A program made the position numbers and the translations under genes. Positions 59,203 to 64,000 of a DNA stretch of 64,000 nt are shown piece after piece. The stretch lies in the NCBI RefSeq assembly GCF_001639145.1, contig NZ_LROY01000002.1:466501-530500 (forward strand), given 5' to 3'. Positions within the stretch are counted from its first letter, which is position 1, and each line of letters starts with the position of its first letter. The notes under the pieces are model-generated. The model was given only the letters and a program-made list of their open reading frames with translations, made no database searches and was not told the origin of the DNA. Source of the stretch: Microbulbifer sp. Q7. Lineage in GTDB: Bacteria; Pseudomonadota; Gammaproteobacteria; Pseudomonadales; Cellvibrionaceae.

Positions 59203-60486
59203 CTAAAACGAGAACTGAACGGAGCCGCCGACGAAGTGGATGGCGGAGTCCTCATAAGTGCCCTGCAGCCGGGGGCTGAACGGGGGCCGCCCCTGCTGAT
59301 CGATATCAATGTCACCCAGATGCATATAGTTGTATCCCACATCCAGGTTTACCCCGGGGCACAGTTCCTTGCCCGCACCGAAGCCCACCGTCACATTTTC
59401 ATTGGTAATGGTATCGGCGGTAATCTCAGAGGTATTGGCCATGCTGGATTCTGCAGAAAGTCCGGTGGACAGGCGCCAGCCATTTAACATCCCCTGCTGA
59501 AACTCGTGGCGTATACCAACGGCAAAGCCCGCAGTGTCGCGGTAACCACGGTCGACTCGCAGTGAGGTCTGCATGGGATTGTCGAGCAACAGGGTGACGC
59601 CGGCATACTCCGACCAGTCCTGCCAGTTGAGATTCACATAGAGCGTGGTGGTGTCTGTCAGCGCCTGCTGAAGGCTTGCGGTAACCGTCTGGGGGGCGCG
59701 AATGTCCAGTTCCGTGCGGGTGCCATCGAGGTTCTCGGCAATCGCGTTCAGGGGTGGTGCGAAGCCGCGAAGCTTCAGGTGGTCCTTGAATTCGAAATCC
59801 ACTTTGGAGGTGTAAGTGAGACCAAAGGTGGTGCCTGATTTCGGGCGGTAGATGATACCGAGGTTGCCGCCATACCCCATGTCCAGGTCCTTGAGGCGCA
59901 GAAACGCGTCGTCATCCACCAGCCCGGCGCGGGGGGCCGACTGGAAACTGAAATAGCCGGCCATAGCGTTCAGGCCGACGCCAATGGACAGGCAATCGTT
60001 GGCGCGCCAGCTGAGTGATGGAATCAGGCTCATGCCGAGCAGGTCGACGTTCTGTACAAACCGGCGGCCCTGCCAGTCGTCATGGTAATCGAGCCCCAGG
60101 CCGAAGTTGCCGGCCATGGCAAAGCCCCAGCCGATGTTGTCGGTGATTTTCCCCGCGGCAAACGCGCCGGCACCGGGGAGCCATTCGAGGGGGTTGCCAC
60201 CATCATTGCCCGGTACATTGCTCAGTCCACCTTCGCTGAACTCCAGGTCGCCATAAAGCGCCTGGGCCGCTGCGCGCACCTGCGTCTCGTCTCGCCATAC
60301 CGTCCCTGCGGGATTGGTGAAGGCGGTGGCGGCATCTTCCGGCATGGCCGCCCAGCCGGCACTGGCGGTACCCAGTGTCGGGGTGCCGATCTGCCACAAC
60401 ATGATGCCCCCGGCGTGGGCAGCGGGCGCAGAGAGAGCGGCAACGAGCAATGGCAAAACTTTCGGTGTGGCGCGGTTGTACGGCAT
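59203..60486 (-). CDS. FadL/OmpP1/TodX-type outer-membrane channel
   Basis: 427 residues from ATG 60486 (agaggg box). Signal MPYNRATPKVLPLLVAALSAPAAHAG then the FadL hallmark near the mature N-terminus (GGIMLWQIGTPTLGTASAGWAAMPEDAATAFTNPAGT, including N-P-A), many alternating beta-strands, and a C-terminal phenylalanine (GGSVQFSF) for outer-membrane insertion. Family members import hydrophobic substrates. Next to a PLD-like and a MetA-like protein it fits lipid or aromatic uptake. Confidence 0.93.
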   Translation of the reverse strand: MPYNRATPKVLPLLVAALSAPAAHAGGIMLWQIGTPTLGTASAGWAAMPEDAATAFTNPAGTVWRDETQVRAAAQALYGDLEFSEGGLSNVPGNDGGNPLEWLPGAGAFAAGKITDNIGWGFAMAGNFGLGLDYHDDWQGRRFVQNVDLLGMSLIPSLSWRANDCLSIGVGLNAMAGYFSFQSAPRAGLVDDDAFLRLKDLDMGYGGNLGIIYRPKSGTTFGLTYTSKVDFEFKDHLKLRGFAPPLNAIAENLDGTRTELDIRAPQTVTASLQQALTDTTTLYVNLNWQDWSEYAGVTLLLDNPMQTSLRVDRGYRDTAGFAVGIRHEFQQGMLNGWRLSTGLSAESSMANTSEITADTITNENVTVGFGAGKELCPGVNLDVGYNYMHLGDIDIDQQGRPPFSPRLQGTYEDSAIHFVGGSVQFSF

Positions 60487-60545
60487 GACCAGTTCCCTCT
60501 GGATGGTAGGCGGGCACAAATTCGGTGTGCGGAATCACTCGGTGA

Positions 60546-61343
60546 CTATTTCGGAAACAGCATGATCCAGGTCAGCCGGAAGCCCCAGTCCTGGGCGCCG
60601 GTTGCCGGGCTTTCCGCGTAGTAGCGTGGGCCGGCCTGGACCTGATACTTTTGCTTGCCCACCTGAAACAGCTTGGAGACCAGGAAGTGCACCGGCACGT
60701 TCCACTGCTCGGTTTCCCAGTTGTAGGTGGATTCAGTGTTTATGGCGAAGGTCCAGGCGGTGGGTGTGTTGTACACCAAAAACGGCTGCAGAAATGTATT
60801 GTTGACATCCGCGCGGTTGTCACTGCCGGCGAAGGACCAGATGTGGTTGGCCAGCGCGCCGATGGTCCAGGGGCCCGCTTGCTTCAGCACAACGCCGGTA
60901 GGGCCGGCGCCCCATTTTTCTGTACCCAGAAGTGGTTCGGTCGCCGTGGGTAGCAGGAAGACGGGGCCGACACCCCAGGTCACACCGCCAGCGGTGGGTT
61001 CCTTGGGGGAAAAGAAGGCGCTTTGCACCGTGTCGCCGAGCCCGGTCTGGTCGCCGCTACCGGGGAAAATTGCCTCCTGGCTCACAACGGGCAGGATGGT
61101 ACGGCTGATAAGATTCCAGTCATCGCTAATGGAAATGGGAATTACCGGCTGAATATTCAGGGTAAAACGGCGTCCACCCTCTATCGGACCCACGCGGTTA
61201 TCCCAGTTGCCCTGAAAAGGTACACTGATCAGGTCCGAAACCGGGTTACTGAGTTTCTTGGCCAGGTCCTGATCGGCAAGGGCCGGAACGCTGGCCGCTA
61301 GTAGGGCAACCAGTAGAGCAAAACAGCGCAACATCTTTTTCAC
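60546..61343 (-). CDS. Outer-membrane transporter-like protein (phenol MetA-type)
   Basis: 265 residues from GTG 61343, or 262 from ATG 61334; neither has a clear ribosome-binding box. Signal peptide ends in PALADQ. The pattern NPVSDLISVPFQGNWDNRVGP, PVIPISISDDWNLISRTILPVV and GLGDTVQSAFFSPKEP is typical of the MetA-pathway/neuromedin U-like family of beta-barrel proteins. Ends in a beta-strand with FPK. Lies 59 bp upstream of the FadL gene on the same strand, probably one operon. Confidence 0.87.
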   Translation of the reverse strand: MKKMLRCFALLVALLAASVPALADQDLAKKLSNPVSDLISVPFQGNWDNRVGPIEGGRRFTLNIQPVIPISISDDWNLISRTILPVVSQEAIFPGSGDQTGLGDTVQSAFFSPKEPTAGGVTWGVGPVFLLPTATEPLLGTEKWGAGPTGVVLKQAGPWTIGALANHIWSFAGSDNRADVNNTFLQPFLVYNTPTAWTFAINTESTYNWETEQWNVPVHFLVSKLFQVGKQKYQVQAGPRYYAESPATGAQDWGFRLTWIMLFPK

Positions 61344-61498
61344 CCGTGCAGTGACTTCTTGAAACGATTTCCCTCAGTCTAGAAGCCGTTGGTGAAAATT
61401 GTGGCGTTACGTCGTGGGGCTCAACTGTTTTGAAGAAACAGCGGCCAGCAGAGTGCCGGGGCGGTCATCGAAGTCCCCGCCCCGGCGAAAGGCGGGGT

Positions 61499-62389
61499 TT
61501 ACTTGGCGGCAATGGCCAGGGATACGGTGCCCGGGCCCAGATTAATACCCCCGGACAGACTCATGACCGAGCGATACACGCGTACCTTGTGTTCGGTGGC
61601 TGTTTTTTCAAACGCTTTGAATCCTGGGACTTTGTCCAGATCTTTGAGCGGGCCCGCAAAACTGACCACCACCGCGGGCATCAACAGTTCTCCGGCCACC
61701 ATCTTTTCTTCTGCCAGTTGGAACAGGCGGCGGGTGCAGCCATCGAAGGTTTTCACCGTGTCGGCAACATCCGACCCCTGGTAGGTCATGGAGACGATCG
61801 GGTGCAGGTTCAGTGAGCGCGCCATAAAGGCTTTCAGCCAGCTCACGCTTTTTTCATTCTTTTGCCTGCCGCGCTCACGCAGGTAGTACACGTCCTTGAT
61901 TGCCGCGTAGCCCACCGTTTTGCGCCCGAATTCTTCGGTGCGAGACTTGATCTGTGCGCCGTTGAGCCCTTTCTGAATCAGTGCAAGGGTATAGAGTGCC
62001 AGCAATCCCTGACCGGAAAACACCGTGTGGGAGTCGACGGCGGTAATCTGGGCCTTGTCGCCAGATAACTTCTCCGCGACGTTCACGGCGTTGTTGTAGG
62101 TTGGACTGTTGGCACCATTGATGGTCTGTACCACGATGTCGTCGTGACCCTGGCTCACCAACTTGGTCAGAATGCCTTCAATCTCGGTCTCACCGGCCGG
62201 GCCGGTTTTCACCGGGCGGGATCGGTCCAGCAGATTCAGGGTATAAAAGTGGCTCATTTGCGCGGGGTTACGCTGATCGCCAAATTCGTCTTTACCCATG
62301 CTCACGCGGTGGGGCAGAACGGGGATCTTGTACTTGCGCAGAAACTCGTCGGGGAGATCGCAGCCGGAATCGACGACCAATTGAACCAT
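61499..62389 (-). CDS. DegV family fatty-acid-binding protein
   Basis: 296 residues from ATG 62389 (gaggta box). VQLVVDSGCDLPDEFLRKYKIPVLPHRVSMG is the DegV N-terminal signature, with LDRSRPVKTGPAGETEI and VVQTINGANSPTYNNAV following. In Gram-positives the family (FakB) binds fatty acids; in gammaproteobacteria the role is less clear. Neighbouring FadL and PLD genes make a lipid link plausible. Confidence 0.9.
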   Translation of the reverse strand: MVQLVVDSGCDLPDEFLRKYKIPVLPHRVSMGKDEFGDQRNPAQMSHFYTLNLLDRSRPVKTGPAGETEIEGILTKLVSQGHDDIVVQTINGANSPTYNNAVNVAEKLSGDKAQITAVDSHTVFSGQGLLALYTLALIQKGLNGAQIKSRTEEFGRKTVGYAAIKDVYYLRERGRQKNEKSVSWLKAFMARSLNLHPIVSMTYQGSDVADTVKTFDGCTRRLFQLAEEKMVAGELLMPAVVVSFAGPLKDLDKVPGFKAFEKTATEHKVRVYRSVMSLSGGINLGPGTVSLAIAAK

Positions 62390-62610
62390 GGGAGTACCTC
62401 TTATTGTCTGGTTCACTGCCGGAGGCATTTGGTGCCAAATCTAGCACTTTGCTCCAAGTTCATACAGTTGCAAAGAAGACAAAATACCGAACGATTTGTG
62501 ACCATTTAGTTCTAGTCGTGGTGTGCGTCGGCTATGGACTGGTAACGCTGGCAGGTGAAGATAGGGAAGGGGGCTAGATCGAATGGCCAGCTCGAGCCGC
62601 CAGATCGGGA

Positions 62611-62637
62611 TAAAAAAAGCCGCGGAAGACCGCGGCA
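62611..62637 (-). terminator. Terminator of the DUF4380 gene
   Basis: On the minus strand the stem gccgcgg-tctt-ccgcggc is followed by a seven-T run. It lies 50 bp after the stop codon at 62688. Confidence 0.87.
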
Positions 62638-62687
62638 CAAGCTACTCAGGATGTTGAGTAGACGAGAGCGTCCGCGCACCAAGGTGA

Positions 62688-63599
62688 TCAGGGTGCCGAG
62701 ACGAGTGAAACCTGATCACGTACGAATTGCAGTAAAGCGGGGGAGCCGATGTGCACGTTCACCCCCTCCGGAATAGGGGCAACTACCCAGTCCACGCTCC
62801 AGTCCAGTGCGTCGCCCTGCTTCAGGCTGTGAGCGGCGCTCTGAACTTCCAGCTCCAGATAGGGGCGTTCGCCACTCAGGTAGAGTTCAATATCACCCTC
62901 GCCGGTGGCCATTTTGCTGGCGTCCACTTGCGGGTAGACCTTCACGTACAGCAGTTGATCAACCGTGTAGGCCAGCCAACCCTCGGTGCCGTTGGCGATG
63001 ACCTTGCCTTCCATCAGCGGTGCGCCGGCCTCCATCGATAACCACAAGATGTCGCTTTGCAGGCGGTAATCCATTTGTCCACGCACGGTTCTCACACTTT
63101 CTCTGGTCACCGGGGCAAACGCCAGGCCGCGGTTTGGCAACCGGGTAATTTCCCAGGCGGCAATTTCCGGGAAGTCTTTCTCGGTGTCGATGCGGTAGCG
63201 CACCGTAGCCCGTTGGCCGCTGCTGAGGTTGACTGTCTTGCTTACCCGGGCGCCGGCGCCGGAGGCACTGGTGACTGCGGCGGCGTCCGTTTGCCGGGCG
63301 GTTACGGTATAGGGGGCGGTATCATGTTCGGGAACCGGCGGCCAGTTCCACAGGGATTGCGGGCTCAGCCAGAAGGTGGAACCAAAGTTGTTGCCTCCAG
63401 GCTGGGGCAACGCCAACAGGTCGCGCTCCCCGTATCGCAGTTCGGTAATGCGGCCACCATAACTTGGGTCCAGTACGATTTTGAGTGACTCTTTGCTCAA
63501 CTGGATGGGGGTGCCGTCGGCCCAGCTGCTAGCGGTCGCCAGCAGCGCTGACAGGCCCAGGGCCGCCGACGATTTCTTCCGTAAATGTATCAGCGACAT
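62688..63599 (-). CDS. Exported DUF4380 (aldose-epimerase-like) protein
   Basis: 303 residues. Signal MSLIHLRKKSSAALGLSALLATASSWA. Beta-rich domain with LKIVLDPSYGGRITELRYGERDLLA, GSTFWLSPQSLWNWPP and WLAYTVDQLLYVKVYPQVDASK, the galactose-mutarotase-like DUF4380 pattern. Likely binds or modifies a sugar. Directly downstream (3 bp) of the glycoside hydrolase-like gene, so one operon. Confidence 0.84.
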   Translation of the reverse strand: MSLIHLRKKSSAALGLSALLATASSWADGTPIQLSKESLKIVLDPSYGGRITELRYGERDLLALPQPGGNNFGSTFWLSPQSLWNWPPVPEHDTAPYTVTARQTDAAAVTSASGAGARVSKTVNLSSGQRATVRYRIDTEKDFPEIAAWEITRLPNRGLAFAPVTRESVRTVRGQMDYRLQSDILWLSMEAGAPLMEGKVIANGTEGWLAYTVDQLLYVKVYPQVDASKMATGEGDIELYLSGERPYLELEVQSAAHSLKQGDALDWSVDWVVAPIPEGVNVHIGSPALLQFVRDQVSLVSAP

Positions 63600-63602
63600 G
63601 TG

Positions 63603-64000
63603 TCAGCCCTCGCAGCGAATCTGTGCCTGCGCAGCGCCGCCGGGCACGTACTTGATATTCGCTACCGCCATGGCGAGTCTGCCTTCGCTGCGCAGTGACA
63701 ATCCCTGCGACACTTTGGAGAAATCGGCACCGGCCTCGACAAAACATTGCAAATCGATGGTCACCTGGGACCAGTCGCCCCGGGGCAGGGCTTCTAGCGT
63801 GTTTCGCAGGGGAAGGGCGCCGTTGCAGTTCTCACCGTCGCAGGAAATCTGTGCGAGTACTTCACCTTCCGGCGCTTGATCCACACGAATGTCCAGAGTG
63901 AGCGCAGATCCCTCGGCCAGATAGCGGCTGAGGTCCTGGGGTTTTTGTGTCTGCAATGCGACGTTGCCGGCGCGCAGGCCCTTCCAGGTCAGCGCGCGGG
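63603..64000 (-). CDS. C-terminal domain of a GH3-type beta-glucosidase (partial)
   Basis: Only the last roughly 132 residues are in the window; the frame runs on past 64000. LTWKGLRAGNVAL, LAEGSALTLDIRVDQAPEGEVLAQISCDGENC, LPRGDWSQVTIDLQCFVEAGADFSKVSQGLSL and MAVANIKYVPG match the ExoP-type galactose-binding-like domain found after GH3 catalytic domains in marine gammaproteobacteria. The assignment of the missing part to GH3 is inferred. Confidence 0.75.
   Translation of the reverse strand, partial: RALTWKGLRAGNVALQTQKPQDLSRYLAEGSALTLDIRVDQAPEGEVLAQISCDGENCNGALPLRNTLEALPRGDWSQVTIDLQCFVEAGADFSKVSQGLSLRSEGRLAMAVANIKYVPGGAAQAQIRCEG

Overview
This window looks like the chromosome of a GC-rich, probably marine gammaproteobacterium. 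Its gene content is reminiscent of Microbulbifer or other Cellvibrionales: a class I fumarase, mltF divergent from purL, nhaA, exported sulfatases, and a GH3-like enzyme at the right edge. The genus is an inference from gene content only. No rRNA, tRNA, CRISPR array or prophage was recognised.

Region 1 (1-1932): the 3' end of an unidentified gene, then a class I fumarate hydratase closed by a very strong hairpin terminator.

Region 2 (about 2244-15980): an AT-rich array of gene cassettes, all on the + strand. They are separated by 20 attC sites (R'' taac...; R' gcGTTAnnn; long imperfect palindromes between). No integrase gene is present on either side, so this is a cluster of attC sites lacking an integrase (CALIN) or a detached piece of a sedentary integron. 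It holds 19 small mostly unknown genes and one cassette without a convincing ORF. About 15 of the 19 products carry membrane segments, signal peptides or lipoboxes. Three attC sites are split by IS110-family insertion sequences, two nearly identical copies and one of a different type. All three sit at the same attC position, just after the R'' core (ataacaag). Each has a structured non-coding stretch upstream of its transposase that contains a segment matching the attC target, which fits a bridge/seeker RNA. The second copy contains a perfect loxP site plus a partial one replacing about 160 bp of transposase. This matches the linker used in 454 Titanium paired-end libraries and is almost certainly an assembly artefact.

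Region 3 (16000-33600): ordinary chromosomal genes. In order they are a DUF885 lipoprotein, phhB, a DUF1272 zinc-ribbon protein, a TlyA-like methyltransferase, nhaA, an M42-like peptidase, three small exported proteins, mltF, purL, an overlapping amidoligase / glutamine-amidotransferase-like / YqaA-type membrane protein operon, and an exported beta-carbonic anhydrase.

Region 4 (33619-39911): an operon for a periplasmic molybdenum hydroxylase (XdhC-like chaperone, MocA-like nucleotidyltransferase, 2Fe-2S subunit, molybdopterin subunit), then a TfoX N-domain protein and a ZnT9-like cation efflux protein.

Region 5 (40175-64000): a sulfatase-rich region. Three paralogous secreted sulfatases share an unusual C-T-A-G-R maturation motif. 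They are grouped with a DUF3604 lipoprotein, an exported HAD phosphatase, a complete MoxR/DUF58/DUF4381/BatA/BatB-C/BatD operon, an octahaem cytochrome c-TPR lipoprotein, a phospholipase D-like lipoprotein, a FadL-type porin and a second outer-membrane channel-like protein. The combination suggests uptake and surface processing of a sulfated, probably amphipathic substrate, with the Bat/MoxR module handling complex assembly; that reading is inference. DegV, a DUF4380 protein and the C-terminus of a GH3-type enzyme close the window.
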